DNA from: Musa acuminata AAA Group
Taxonomy: Eukaryota; Streptophyta; Magnoliopsida; Zingiberales; Musaceae
Length of the DNA: 64,000 nucleotides
Reading direction: 5' to 3'
NCBI RefSeq assembly: GCF_036884655.1
Contig: NC_088342.1
Location: 30,719,001 to 30,783,000, forward strand
Part shown: positions 20,552-33,079 of the stretch, piece by piece
Position numbering within the stretch: position 1 is the first letter of the stretch
Layout: each line of letters begins with the position of its first letter
Position numbers and translations under genes: made by a program
The notes under the pieces: generated by a model
What the model was told of the DNA's origin: nothing
Seen by the model: the letters and a program-made list of their open reading frames with translations, nothing else
Database searches by the model: none

Positions 20552-22643
20552 TGTTGAATCTCATATTTTGATAATGAAACTACTTGATATATGTTTATGA
20601 TTTAATCTACGTTTTGAGTGACGCAGGATGCTTCGATCAGGATGAGACAATTAAAGCAGGAAAATCATATTGTGCTGGAGGAACATGTCAGAAGATTGGA
20701 CGTAGGGCCGGTGGATCGGTCGACGTATCGACAGAAGGCTTCGGGTCATGGCCTCGGGCATCGGGCAAAGAAGAGCGGGTATTGTGCCAAGGATATCGGA
20801 GTTGCGGAGCCAACTGGCCGATTGGGCAATAGGCCGCAGGAAGGGACGATGCGCCGAAAAATCGGACGAAGCGTCGAGGGACCAATGACATGCCGGACAA
20901 CTTGGTTAATTGCTTAGGATTAGTTGTCTCGATCGAAGTTTTGTTTTACATGTGTAGGATTAACTACGATGGAAGTACGACATGCAGCAGGAGTTGCGCC
21001 GGAGTCGAGACAATGATCACGTTGGGAGTTCGAGAGTTCGACGGAAGTTCGGACAATCGTCGGAGGTTCTGCGGGAACAAATCCGAGAAGTCCATAAGCT
21101 TGCCAAAGAAGCTCGTTGGAACTCGCCAAGTGGATCGTCGCAAGTCTAGGAGTTTGCCGGAACTCCGCAGGAGCATCACCGAGGGTTCATCGGATGATCG
21201 ACAGAAGTTCGCCGGAAACTCGCCAGAAGAAGCGATTGACGCACCGGAGCAAGCTGCAGAAATTGTCTTAGGATTTATCGTAGTTAGCATAATGATTAAG
21301 TTGAAAATGGGAGGTGATCCTATTAGCTTAATCTTGGGGCAATTGGGCCCCTGAAAAACCCAAATTGGGCCGAATGGATCAACCCATTCGGACCCTGATT
21401 GCTGTGGGAGGTGCAACCGCCCAAGCCAGGAGGTAGCACCGCCTGGGCTAAGTCTCCCAGGGAGACTGGGCGGTGCAACCGCCCCAGCCAGGAGGTGGCA
21501 CTGCCTGGGCTTAGTCTCCGAGCGAGACTAGGCGGTGCAACCTCCCCTGACAGGAGGTGGCACCGCCTGAGCTCGGTCTTCGAGCTCTGGCAGGCGGTGC
21601 AACCACCCCAGTCAGGAGGTGCAACCGCCTGAGCTCGGTCTTCGAGCTCTGGCAGAGAGGTGCAACCGCCCCTGACAGAGGTGGCACCGCCCAGAGGCTC
21701 AGTCTTCGAGCTCTGCCAAGCGGTGCAACCGCCCCAGTCAGGAGGTGCAACCGCCTGATCCCGGAATTCTGGGAATTGACAGTTTTGAGCTCCAAATTTG
21801 AACTGGGTTGGGGCCTATAAATACCCCACCCATTCAGCACTGAAAGAGCACAACTTACACTCGAAATCTTGATCTTTTTCTGTGATTCTTAGAGCTCAAA
21901 ATTGTTGTAAAGGCCAAAAGTTCTCCTCCCTCTGTTCTTCAAAGTTTTGAGTTGTAAAGAGAGGAGAGAAAATTTCTGTAAGGGTTGTCTCCTAAGCCCG
22001 CCAAAGGAGTGAAACTGTAAAAGGGTGGTTGGCCTTCGCCTATTGAAGGAAGGCCTCTAGTTGACGTCGGTGACCTCGTCGGTGGAGGAAGCCAAAAGTG
22101 GAGTAGGTCAAGATTGACCGAACCACTCTAAATCTCGGTTTTCATTTACTTTGAGCATTTTATCTTTACTACAAACCTCCAAAATAGCTACTGCCTTCTG
22201 CGCTTTTACGAACGAGTTTCTAAGTTCAGAGTTTTCCGAATCTGCGTTTAGACGTAAATCGACTTTTTCGTACAATCATCATATTTCAGTTTACGTTTAC
22301 GTTTTGATTTCAATCATAACTGCAAACTGCCTTCTACGCATTTATAAAACGTATCTCAAAGTTCAGTATCTTCAGAATCGGCATTTAGACGTAAACCGGT
22401 TTTATCGTACGAACGTCGCATTTCAGTTTGCGCTTGCATTCTGATTTCCATCATAAACTGTAAACTGCCTTCATAGATTTACTTTAACGTCATCTCGCTT
22501 AATCTTAAGTTAAATTAATCTTAGAATCGGCTTTTACATCGAAATCGTTTTTATCGAACGAACGCAGCTTTCGATTTTAATAGTTGAAAGATTTTCGCTG
22601 CACTAATTCACCCCCCCCCCTCTTAGTGCTCTTGATCCTAACA
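20552..22643 (+). repeat. 3' LTR of P
   Basis: This 2092-bp LTR is nearly identical to 14072-16167, with TATA box at 21816-21823 and hairpin array at about 21400-21770. It ends GATCCTAACA followed by the TGCTA duplication. Confidence 0.92.
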
Positions 22644-22648
22644 TGCTA

Positions 22649-24331
22649 GTGAGCTTAGAGAATTGAGATGGATCTCCGATCATATGCCTTGAGCATCCAC
22701 TATCAAGGTACCATCTCTTGCTCCTAGCTTGCGATGGTATAGGTTTCTACGAGAAAGGATGATCTTTAGGTACCCATTTGCTTTTGGGTGCCTCAAAAAT
22801 AGATCTACATTGTTTATCATGTTGCATAGAATTTATCATGGTTCCTTTAGGAACCCAAATTAATTTATTCGGACTAATTTTCTTGAATGGACAATAATGC
22901 GTTTTGTGTCCAAGTTTGCAACAAAAGTTGCATTTGCTTTGGTGTCGAACATGTAAGATAGAGCCTTTTATGAAGGTGGTTGGATTTTGGTGAGGACTTC
23001 TCACAAATCCGATTCCACTTCTTTTGGGAACATGACCCTTGTTTGCAAGGATCATGTTCAATGACTTGCTACCGACCTCAAATTTCTTCAAGGTGTCCTT
23101 AAGTAGCAAGTTTTCCTTTTGGAGAGTTTCTAGATCATGACATTTTATGCATGAACCTAAACTATCATGATATTCAGTTTTTAACTTATCAAAATTATAA
23201 GTAAGGCTATCATGCTCCTTTTTTAGCAATTTATATTTTCTACTAATAATCTTGCATTCATCAAATAAGTCATGGAAGGCATTTAATAATTCATCAAATG
23301 ATAAATCTGCATCTATTAAATTCGTTACCTCCTCTCCGATGGCCATTAAGGCGTAATGAGCAACTTGCTTGGTGTTGGACTCCTCTTTTTCGGACGCGCT
23401 CGAGTCATCCCACGTTGCTTTGAGTGCCTTCTTCTTTGATGTTCTCCTTTTGACTTGGGAACAATCACTCTTGTAGTGTCCCGGCTTTTTGCACTCATAG
23501 CAAATAACTTGGTCCTTCTTGGGTTCAAATTTATTTTTTATTTCATTCTTAAACTTGTTTCTTTTAATGAATTTTTTTAAATTTTCTTGTTAGAAGTGCC
23601 AAGTCATTATCACAGTCCTCATCACTTGAGTTTTCTCTCAAGTGGTCTTCTGAAGTTCTAAGTGCCATATCCTTCCTATTCTTTGGAAGGATGTCTTCTT
23701 GCTCTTTATGAGCTTTGCAAGTCATCTCGTAGGTCATTAATGACCCAATTAGTTCTTCAAGAGGGAAGTTGTTTAGATCTTTCGCCTCTTGAATAGCAGT
23801 GACTTTAGGATCCCAACTCTTAGGAAGGGATCTTAGAATCTTATTTACGAGCTCAAAATCTGAAAAACTTTTTCCGAGTCCTTTTAGACCGTTGACGACA
23901 TCCGTGAAACGGGTAAACATGTCGCCAATAGTCTCACTCGGTTTTATTCGGAAAAGTTCGAAAGAATGTAACAAAAGATTGATTTTTGACTCTTTCACTC
24001 TACTTGTGCCTTCGTGAGTCACTTCGAGTGTGTGCCAAATATCAAATGCGGTTTCACAAACCGAAACACGGTTGAACTCGTTTTTATCAAGTGCACAAAA
24101 TAAGGCATTCATAGCCTTTGCATTAAGAGTGAAAGCCTTCTTCTCCAATTCATTCCAATCGATCATTGGAAGAGAAGACTTCGAAAATCCATTTTCGACA
24201 AGATTCTAAAGTTCAAAATCCATAGAAATAAGAAAGATCCTCATTCGGGTCTTCCAATAGGTGTAGTCCGTCCCATTGAGCATGGGTGGACGTGTAATAG
24301 AATGGCCTTCTTGGTTTCCGGCGTATGCCAT
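22649..24331 (-). pseudogene. gag and protease start of S
   Basis: SIRE-type gag starts at ATG 24331, 37 bp from the PBS, and is broken by a TAG for Trp near 24208 (LWNLV expected) and a small frameshift near 23575. The core (CETAFDIWHTLE, THEGTSRVKESK) and the second knuckle CNFCCKLGHKTHYCP are readable; the first knuckle region lies at about 23460-23510. Gag ends at a TAG near 22746. In the same frame beyond it, the protease motif WYLDSGCSRHM and DPSQFS follow, and the sequence rejoins integrase across the P insertion. Gag forms the particle; the aspartic protease matures it. Confidence 0.87.
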
Positions 24332-24367
24332 CTCTCTTGGGTTTTAATCCGTTTGAGAGTTAACCCC

Positions 24368-24379
24368 GCTCTGATACCA
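24368..24379 (-). promoter_or_regulatory. Primer-binding site of S
   Basis: The reverse complement is TGGTATCAGAGC, two bases from the LTR. Confidence 0.92.
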
Positions 24380-24381
24380 AT

Positions 24382-26086
24382 TGTTAGGATCAAGAGCACT
24401 AAGAGGGGGGGGGGGGGGGGGGGTGAATTAGTGCAGTGGAAAATCTTTTACGATTAAAATAAAAACTGCGTTCGTTCGATAAAAGTGATTTTGGTAAGAA
24501 AGCCGATTCGTAAATCACTTTAACTTTTGATTAAGAGAGATGCAGCAAAGATATAAATGCAGTTTTCAATTATGATTCAAATCAGATAGTAGGCATAAAC
24601 TGAAATATGATATTCGTATGAAGAAACTGATTTACGTCTAAATGCTGATTCGTAAATCACTTGATTAAGCGAGATGCAGTTTAAACAAGGATATAACGAC
24701 AGTTTGCAGTTATGATAGAAATCAAAACATAAACCCAAACTAAAATATGATGATCGTACGAAAAAACTGATTTACGTCTAAATGCTGATTCGGAAAGTGC
24801 AAAGCTTGAAACCCAATCGTATATGCACAGAAAGTAGTAAGCTTTTGAGGAGGTTTTCAGTAAAGATAATATGCTCAAAGTAAATGCAAACCGAGATTTA
24901 GAGTGGTTCGGTCAATCTTGACCTACTCCACTTTTGGCTTCCTCCACCGACGAGGTCACTGACGTCAACTAGAGGCCTTCCTTCAATAGGCGATGGCCAA
25001 CCACCCTTTTACAGTTTCACTCCTTTTGACGGGCTTAGGAGACAACCCTTACAGAATTTTCTCTCCTCTCTTTAAATCTCAGAACTTGGAAGAAAAGAGG
25101 GAGAAGAACTTTTGGCCTTTACAACAATTTTGAGCTCTAAAAATCATAGAACAAGATCAGGATTTCGGTGTATGTTGAGTGCCCTTTCAGTGCTGAAAGG
25201 GTGGGGTATTTATAGGCCCCAACCCAGTTTGAATTTGGAGCTCAAAACTGTCAATTCCCGGAATTTCGAGATTTGGCGGTTGCACCTCCTGACTGAGGCG
25301 GTTGCACTGCTTGGCAGAGCTCGAAGACTGATCCTCTGGGCGGTGCCACCTCCTGTCAGGGGCGGTTGCACCTCCTGCCAGAGCTCGAAGACCGAGCTCA
25401 GGCGGTGCCACCTCTTGTCAGGGGAGGTTGCACCGCCCAGTCTCGCTCAGAGACTGAGCCCAAGCGGTGCCACCTCTTGGCTGGGGCGGTTCCACCGCCT
25501 AGTCTCGCTCGGAGACTTAGCCCAGGCGGTGCCACCTCCTGGCTTGGGCGGTTCAACCGCCTGGCAGAAATCAGGGTCCGAATGGGTTGATCCATTCGGC
25601 CCAATTTGGGTTTTTCAGGGGCCCAATTGCCCCAAGATTAAGTTAATGGAATCACCTCCCATTTTCAACTTAATCATTGTGCTAACTACGATATTTCCTA
25701 AGACATTTACTGCAACTTGCTCTGGTGCGTCAATTGCTTCTTCCAGCGAGCTTCCGGCGAACTTCCGTCGATCATCCGATGAACCCTCGGTGATGCTCCT
25801 ATGGACTTCCGGCAAACTCCTGGACTTGCGACGATCCACTTGGCGAGTTCCAACAAGCTTCTTTGGCAAGCTCATGGACTTCTCGGATTTGTTCCCGCAG
25901 AACCTCCAACGACTGTCCGAACTTCTGTCGAACTCTCGAACTCCCAACGTGATCATTGTCTTGACTCCGCCGCAACTCCTGCTGCATATCTTACTTTCAT
26001 CGTAGTTAATCCTGCACACTTATCTCAACATATAGATTAGATAACAAATGACAATTGACTTCATCATCAAAATTCGAGATTCAACA
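24382..26086 (-). repeat. 5' LTR of S
   Basis: This 1705-bp LTR runs from tgttaggatc to gattcaaca. A run of about 18 G lies near 24405-24423, the TATA box at 25207-25214 and the hairpin array at about 25270-25570. It is followed by tattc (26087-26091), one copy of the expected target duplication. The tgttaggatc-proximal 400 bp differs more from N1 than the rest does, so it is a distinct LTR variant. Confidence 0.9.
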
Positions 26087-26741
26087 TATTCCAGCAGACT
26101 CTCGACAAGCTCCTAGACTTCACGATGATCTTCTTGGCGAGTTTCGACGAGCTTCTCTAGCAAGCTCCTGGACTTCTCAATCAATTTTGATAGAACTTCC
26201 GACTTCTCAATCAATTTTGACAGAACTTCCGACGAACGTTCGGACTTCCGACGAACTCTCGAACTCCCAACGAAGTCTCATTCTTGACTCTGGGACTTCA
26301 TTTTGCTTTATGCCTTGCTATCGTAGTTAATCCTGCACACTTAAAACCTACTTCGATCTAGACAATTATTATAAGGCTTAAATCAAATGTTATCTAGCAT
26401 GTCATTGGTTCATCAACGCTTTGTCCGATTCTTCGACGCATCATCCTATCTTGCGGCATATTGCCCAATCGGCCACTTGACCTCCGCAATTCCGATTTTC
26501 TTGGTGCAATTTATGCTTTTCTTAGCCCGATGCCCGAACCCATGGCCCGAGGCCTTATATCGATATGTCAATCAATCCTTCAGCTCGACATCCAATCTTT
26601 TGACATGTTTCTCTCTGGCCCAACATGATTCTTCTTGCTTTAATTGTCTCTCCCTGATCGAAGCTTCCTATATCACTCAAAATGTAAATCAAATCATAAA
26701 CACTATCAATTGGTTTCATCATCAAAATATGAGATTCAACA
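26087..26741 (-). repeat. Fragment of an older SIRE-type LTR
   Basis: This holds the 5' portion of a minus-strand LTR (ending gagattcaaca), similar to 39390-40011 of the solo LTR in G. It includes a direct duplication of ttctcaatcaattttgaca-like sequence near 26176-26224. The other half is missing because S inserted here; it should lie left of the window. Confidence 0.75.
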
Positions 26742-27356
26742 TATATGCATAAATATTGTGATGTTCATAGATCTATGGAATGGAAATCAGATCGTGATGA
26801 GATCATGATAATGAGATTGATTCACCTTTAAATACAAACCCAAAATAATCCTAGTCATAGATTACTCGAAAGAGATATTGAGATAACTAGACAAACTATT
26901 GTGCTGTATACTCATTCATATGATAGAGGCAGCCAGTCTAATAGCTGCTCATGTGGGGATACTAGGGTTATAATGCAGGTGTTGTTTAGAGAATGAGTTC
27001 ACTGATTGATCCACTCGCGGAATACTAGATGGTTAATGATACCTCATTGTCAGACAACAATTTTGTTGTCCTAGTGGTGTATCTAATCTTTAGACTTGAG
27101 ACACCAAGGATGTCCTGTATGAGTACTCTACTCTTTGATACTAGACTTATAGACCGGGAAGTTCCAGATCTAGCACAACTGGTCATTAAGAGTGGCAGTC
27201 AACCTTATGAGGGCTATTGAGTATCGATAGAGGATCATCCACTCTCGTTGTCATGAGAGGAATATCTCATGTGGTCTTGCTCAAACAAATCCCTGGCCAG
27301 GGTCATTCAGATTGAGAGAGAAAGAGTTCTCTCGGAGAATCCGATTAGAGCGAGAC
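26742..27356 (+). repeat. Inverted fragment of a copia LTR
   Basis: This is the reverse complement of LTR positions about 2285 down to 1663 of the 901-2387 copy, so it belongs to a plus-strand element. It stops exactly where the TGTTAGG end of element B begins. The simplest reading is that B inserted head-on into an LTR of its own family, with gagac (27352-27356) as the left target duplication. Confidence 0.8.
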
Positions 27357-28677
27357 TGTTAGGAAATCTTAGGGGGCGACATCACATGCGCAGTGAGAGA
27401 ACATAAAACAAAATCCCCAAATTCCCATCAATGTATTCGTCGTCGTGCGAGGATTGGTGCGTAAAATCCATAAAACAGAAAACTACGTATATTAAAGATT
27501 TTTTTACATAGGAAGATCATATATCCTTGAATCCCCCTAGATCTCTAGGAGAGGGTGAAGGAGGTCAAGCGTCCTCCTCTCTAGTGGTGATCCACACAAA
27601 AGGGTTATGACGATGCTCCTCAAACCTCCAAGTTTGCTATTTGAGGAGGAGAAGGGGAGGAGAATAGGAGATGACAACCAAAACGACTCTTGCCTATAAA
27701 CCATCAGTTCCCTCCTATTTATAGAGATCCCTTGTCAACTTAACCCTAATGGATCATGCCCTATTGGATATTGGATCTCCATCAAACTATCCAAGCCTAT
27801 TAGATTAGTGGATCTCTATCCAATAATCTCCTATTAGCTCTTATTGGATCTTATCCATAGGATCCAATAATTCAATGGCTTAATGGATATCCAATAAGAT
27901 AGGAGCTTCGACGGATATCTTATATTCAAACCTTTACTCATCGCAACGCCTACCATATATGTGTGACTATCTAGGCCCAATATCAAGCTGGTCGAGAGTC
28001 ATATATGTCAAAACTCCTTCTGACTTAGTGAATTATTATTTTCATAATAATTCACTCGATTCATTGATTGCGGACATACTAGGCTACTACACAGTAGTCC
28101 CTAGACGATACAGGAAAATCCAATCTATTGGACATGTCTGTCCTCAGTTACCATGTATCTATAGTCCCTCATCCATCTAATATCCCAAAGACCGTATACT
28201 GGGCATGGTGTTGTCAGACCCATACGGTTTCTACTCGAGTCTCGCTCTAATAGGATTCTTTCGGAGAACTCTTTCTCTCTCAATCCGAATGACCCTAGCC
28301 AGGGATATGTCTGAGCAAGAACACTCAATAGTCCTCATAAGGTTGGTTACCACTCCCGATGACCATCTGTACTAGATCTAGAACCTCCAGACCTATAAGT
28401 CTGGTATCAAAGAATGAAGTACTTATACAGGACATCCTTGGTGTCTCAAGTCTAAGGACTAGATACACCATTGGGACTACGGAATCGCTGTTTGACAATA
28501 AGACATCATCAACCATCCAGCATTCTGTAAGCAGATCAATCAGTGAACTCATTCCCCAATGAGCATATGTATTGTATCCCTAGTGTCCCTACACGAGCAG
28601 CTATGAGACCAACTGTATCTATTATATGGACGGATATACAGGACACTAGTCTGTCCGGTTATCTCCATGTCCCTCTC
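27357..28677 (-). repeat. 3' LTR of B, first part
   Basis: Homologous to 901-2130, with TATA box at 27716-27723. It is interrupted by G after ccctctc. Relative to 901-2387 it lacks about 50 bp near 1740-1790 and carries an extra block near 27760-27890 of tandem ATCCAATA-like words. Confidence 0.87.
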
Positions 28678-28997
28678 TATAACATCTCTCATTTTTTTTA
28701 ATTTTGTAGATACTTGTTTGTAAATATGAGGATTATTTAATAATTTTTTTATATTAAATAATTTTATATTAAAAATGTATGGCTAGGGACCTAAATGTAT
28801 TAGAAAATTAATATGATTTGTCAAAGATTCATATTAAGTTAAAAAAAAAATGGAGGACACATAAGCCACCTATGTTTGTTCTATGGATGACACATAAGCC
28901 CTTTTCATGCATGCTTGCCACATTGCAATCCTTGTGTTAGCCAAACCTAAGTAATTAGATGAGAGATTAAAGGAAAATTTAACAAAGGAGGGATACT
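28678..28997 (+). repeat. 5' LTR fragment of G
   Basis: Matches 43190-43530 of the 3' LTR, from TATAACATC (TGTAATATC in the other LTR) to gagggatacttg, where similarity stops. Confidence 0.82.
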
Positions 28998-31599
28998 TGT
29001 GAGATTATATGGCCCTATTTAATTAGGTAAGATATATTATTGATATGATTGGATTCTGATTATGGTTATTGGCTAATAGAAAAAAAGTTGTTAAAATAGG
29101 ATTCTTTAGGAGATAACCTTGATGTAGGATTCCTTAGGAGATAACCTTGATGGGAGGAACTCTCCTAATAACGTATCATAGACCTTCTGCTCTCGTCTAT
29201 AAATAAATAGGACCAATAGGGGCTAAAAAAAAGACGCATCTCAATGCAGTTAAGAGATTAAAGTTTTTCTGTCAATCTCCCTAATCCATCAATCTAGTCC
29301 TGTGAAATGATAGGAAGAGAGGAGAACGATCTAATTCTCCTTGCAGATTGATATCTCATATCCGACGATGAGGTACTTGTAGATCAGATAAAATGATATT
29401 AGAGTCTAGGTTATTGAGATCAAATATATTAGATCTATTATTTTTCTTTACGATACATATACATAAATGATTCGTTGGATATTATTGATATGTTTTGTTC
29501 TATCGCTAATTGTGAACAATGAAAGCCGCTGAACGGTCGTGTACCACCACGCAGTCGCATCACAGTCGTGCGTGGGCAACGCTCCGCTTGCGAGCGGTGG
29601 CTGCACCACGCAACGCGTTCATCGCAACAGCCACACGCGGATGCCGGCCGCACTACGTTCATCCTGCACGCACCACGGGCATCCCGCACCGCCTGTGAAT
29701 GCGGTGCCCGAGGAAGGCGGCGACCGCCCTCACGCGTAATGGTGGCATCGGCAGAGGGCGCCTGCGGAAGGGCGGTGGCCGCAGATGGTGGCAACCGCTG
29801 CCCCCGTGGGTAGAGTGCAGCGGCAGCGTCCACGCGTGGGCACAGGCCGCACCCAAGCGGCGGCTGTGCGTGGGTAGGCCGTGCCAAGGTGGCGGCTGCG
29901 CGCGGGTAGAGGAAGCCTCACACAAGCAGCGTCGCGGCCATAGCGGCCGCACGCAAGAAGAAGCAGCCTCGCGCCAGCAGTGGCGTGGCAGCACCGCATG
30001 CGCAAAGGCGACGACGGCGCATCAGATAAGATATTTTGGCAAAATTATAGTTTTGCCCTAGGGTTGCCCTTTGGTCAAATTACAGCTTTACCCTTATGTA
30101 TTTTATTAATATCCTTTAATTCTTTTGACATATTTATGGTTTTACCCTTGATGCTAGGTTTTTGTCAAATTATAGTTATGCCATTACAAATCTAATCATT
30201 CCAATTTATATCCGGTCAAATATTTATAGTTTTACCCTTATGAAATTAAGAATTCTAATTTATATTCTCAATTATAAAATTGATAAATATGATTTATTAT
30301 AATTATGATTGAATTTAATCATGATTATATTTTGATTATTTGATTAGATTTAATTTTGATAAAAAAACTATAAGTTACGATTTACTTTTATAGTCTTCTA
30401 TTATATTTTTAGATGTGGTAAATAAAATCTAATTATTATTTTTAGATATTCATTTGGTTATTCACATGATAGTTATGTTTACCACATGATAATTATTGTG
30501 AAATGATAGTTATGTTTAATAAAAAGGCTCTTCATGATTTATATGTTATCATGATTATAGTTATGTTTTCTTTATGCTAATCAATATTCAATAATTATTA
30601 TGATTGTTATTCTATTATTGAATTGCTTTAGCATAAATCAAGATAAATAAATTTATGAATATTATTTATAATTTATCTTCATAAGTTTTATCTAATCGAT
30701 AGCTGCCAAAGTAGCCTAGAATGATAGACTTATGAGATATAAATTACAATAAAGACCTTATCATTTATAGGACATTTTAGATTATATTTTATATTTTTAT
30801 ATTGGTCCTACAGTCGCCAAAGTGACCTAGACCAATAATTTATAAAATACATCATGAAATTAGTCCTAAATGATATTAAATAAAATAATATTTACAATGG
30901 CAGCACGAATCAAGATAAAGAAATTTAGTGAATATTATTTATAATTTATCTTCTAAGTTTTATCTGACCAATAACTACCAAAGTAGTTTGGGATGATAGG
31001 CTTACGAGATATGAATTACAATGAAGTTTTTGTTATTCATGGGATATTTTAGATTGTATTTTATCTTTTTGTATTGGTCCTGCAGCCACCAAAGTGACCT
31101 GGACTAATAATCTATAAAATACATTATGGAATTGATCCTAAATGACATTAAATAAAATAATATTCACGATGGCACATATAATTAGGAGATTTAGATAATT
31201 CCAAAGAAGAATCTATTTCAAATAGTTATATGATGGGATAGGATAATACTGTTTTGAATATCCTTGTAGTTTATGATCGTATACCCAAAGGTAACAACAC
31301 TATTCCACAAGGATGGAATCATTCCTCCATAAATGATCTTGAGTGAAAATTAGATATGTCAATATTTCACCCAAAGGTGAAATATAGATGATATCAATAG
31401 TTTAACATATTTTAGAAACTCAAAGCATTAATGTTATATTATTATAGTGGTACTTCCTTCATTATATTTTTGTAAATGTCCTTATACTTTTTGAAATAAA
31501 TGGCTTGAATATATACAAGTTGTATTGAGTGAGTGAGACCTTGGCCAGATTTATTGAACATAACATAAACTTAATTACTGAAAGTTCTGTAGAATAAAT
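28998..31599 (+). mobile_element. Copia-like LTR, PBS and leader fragment inside G
   Basis: A new element seems to start at TGTGAGATTATATGG (28998). A TATA box lies in ctataaataaatagg (about 29198), and a degenerate PBS, TGATATTAGAGT, at 29394-29405 implies an LTR of about 396 bp. Downstream are a GC-rich, CpG-rich leader (about 29540-30030), AT-rich sequence with ttttgccctagg/ttacccttatg words like those on the minus strand of 290-400, and a tandem duplication at 30636-31180. No readable gag or pol. The right end is cut by N2. Confidence 0.5.
30636..31180 (+). repeat. Diverged tandem duplication, period about 272 bp
   Basis: Copy 1 starts at 30636 and copy 2 at 30908, both with AATCAAGATAAA. 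They share gccaaagtag, tattggtcct and aaataaaataatattta-type blocks and look roughly 80-90% alike by eye. Not recognised as coding. Confidence 0.65.
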
Positions 31600-33079
31600 T
31601 GTTAGGATCAAGAGCACTAAGAGGGGGGCGGGGGGGGGGTGTGAATAAGTGCAGCAGAAAACTTTCGACGATTAAAATCGCATTCGTACGATAAGAGCGA
31701 TTTCGATAGAAAATCCGATTCGTAAATCACTTTAACTTGTAATCAAGCAAGATGCAGTTAAAGCAAGTCTATGAAGGCAGTTTGCAGTTGTGATAGAAAT
31801 TAAAATGTAAGCGTAAACTGAAATATGATCGTACGATAAAACTGATTTACGTCTAAACACCGATTCGAAAAATACTGAACTTGAAATACGATCATAAATG
31901 CGCAGAAGGCAGTAAGCTATTGAGGAGGTTTGCAGTAAAGATAATATGCTCAAAATAAATGCAAACCGAGATTTAGAGTGGTTCGGTCAATCTTGACCTA
32001 CATCCACTTCTGGCTTCCTCCACCGATGAAGTCACCGACGTCCACTAGAGGCCTTCCTTTAATAGGCGAAGGCCAACCACCCTTTTACAGTTTCACTCCT
32101 TTTGATGAACTTAGGAGACAACCCTTACAGAATTTTGTTTCCTCTCTTGACAGATCAAAACTTGGAAGAAAAGAGGAAGGAGAACTTTTAACTCATACAA
32201 CACTTTTGAGCTCTAAAAAACACAGAGTAAGATCAGGATTTCGGTGGTTTTTGGTTACTCTGTCATTGCTGAAAGGGTGGGGTATTTATAGGCCCCAACC
32301 TAGTTTGAATTCCGAGCTCAAAACTGTCAATTCCCGGAATTCTAGGGTTTGGCGGTTGCACCGCCTGACTGGGGAGGTTGCACCTCCTGCCAGAGCTCGA
32401 AGACTGAGCCTTTGGGCGGTGCCACCTCCTGTCAGGGGCGGTTGCACCTCCTGCCAGAGCTCGGAGACCGAGCTCAGGCGGTTGCACCGCCTAGCCAGAG
32501 CTCGGAGACTGAGCCCTGGGCGGTGCCACCGCCGACCCAAGCGGTGCCACCTCTGGCTAAGTAATCTGGGTCCGAATGGGCTGATCCATTCGACCCAATT
32601 TGGGTCTTTCAAGGGCCCAATTGCCCCAAGATTAAGTTAATGGGATTACCTCCCATTTCTAACTTAATCATCATGCTAACTACGAATTTCTTAAGGCATT
32701 TACTACAACTTGCTCCGGTGCGTCAATCGCTTCTTCTAGCGAGCTTCCGGCGAACTTCCGGCGAACATCCGACGAACCTTCGGCGATGCTCCGGCGGACT
32801 TCCGAAAAACTCCTGGACTTGCGACGATCCACTTAGCGAGTTCCAACGAGCTTCTTTGGCAAGCTCTTGGACTTCTCGGATTTGTTCTCGCAGAACCTCC
32901 GACGACCGTCCGGACTTCCGTCGAACTCTCGAACCCCCAACGTGATCATAGTCTTGACTCCGGCGCAACTTCTGCTGCATGTCTTACTTTCATCGTAGTT
33001 AATCCTGCACACTTATCTCAACATATGAATTAGATAACAAATGACAATTGACGTCATCATCAAAATCTGAGATTCAACA
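31600..33079 (-). repeat. 3' LTR of N2
   Basis: This 1480-bp LTR runs from tgttaggatc to gattcaaca, with TATA box at 32283-32290 and a shortened hairpin array at about 32340-32560. It is closer to the S LTR than to N1 in its left 350 bp. Confidence 0.88.

Larger units (their letters stand above)
14072..22643 (+). mobile_element. P: complete non-autonomous SIRE-type element with truncated gag
   Basis: The 8572-bp element is flanked by TGCTA (14067-14071 and 22644-22648). LTRs of 2096 and 2092 bp are nearly identical. The internal region has a PBS, a short gag, about 3.5 kb of AT-rich non-coding DNA and a PPT. It has no protease, integrase or RT, and its gag lacks the zinc knuckles. It inserted in S in opposite orientation. 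N3 shares the AT-rich internal sequence, so P-like elements also form a family. Confidence 0.92.
10763..26086 (-). mobile_element. S: SIRE/Maximus-type copia element, near-complete but interrupted
   Basis: The only element here with SIRE gag, protease, integrase, RT and RNase H. The order on the minus strand is 5' LTR (24382-26086), PBS, gag-PR (24331-22649), [P inserted 22643-14072], IN-RT-RNase H (14066-11119), 3' non-coding (11118-10763), [N1 inserted], a scrap at 2413-2388, then a copia LTR; its own 3' LTR lies left of the window. The P insertion with TSD TGCTA splits the codons just after the protease motif, and removing it rejoins the reading frame. S-like elements are plausible donors of enzymes for N1, N2, N3 and P. 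Confidence 0.88.

Noticed and set aside
29438..30061. Overlapping ORFs suggesting a GC-rich host gene
   Set aside because: Same compositional pattern on both strands, no domain, and position downstream of a copia-like PBS.
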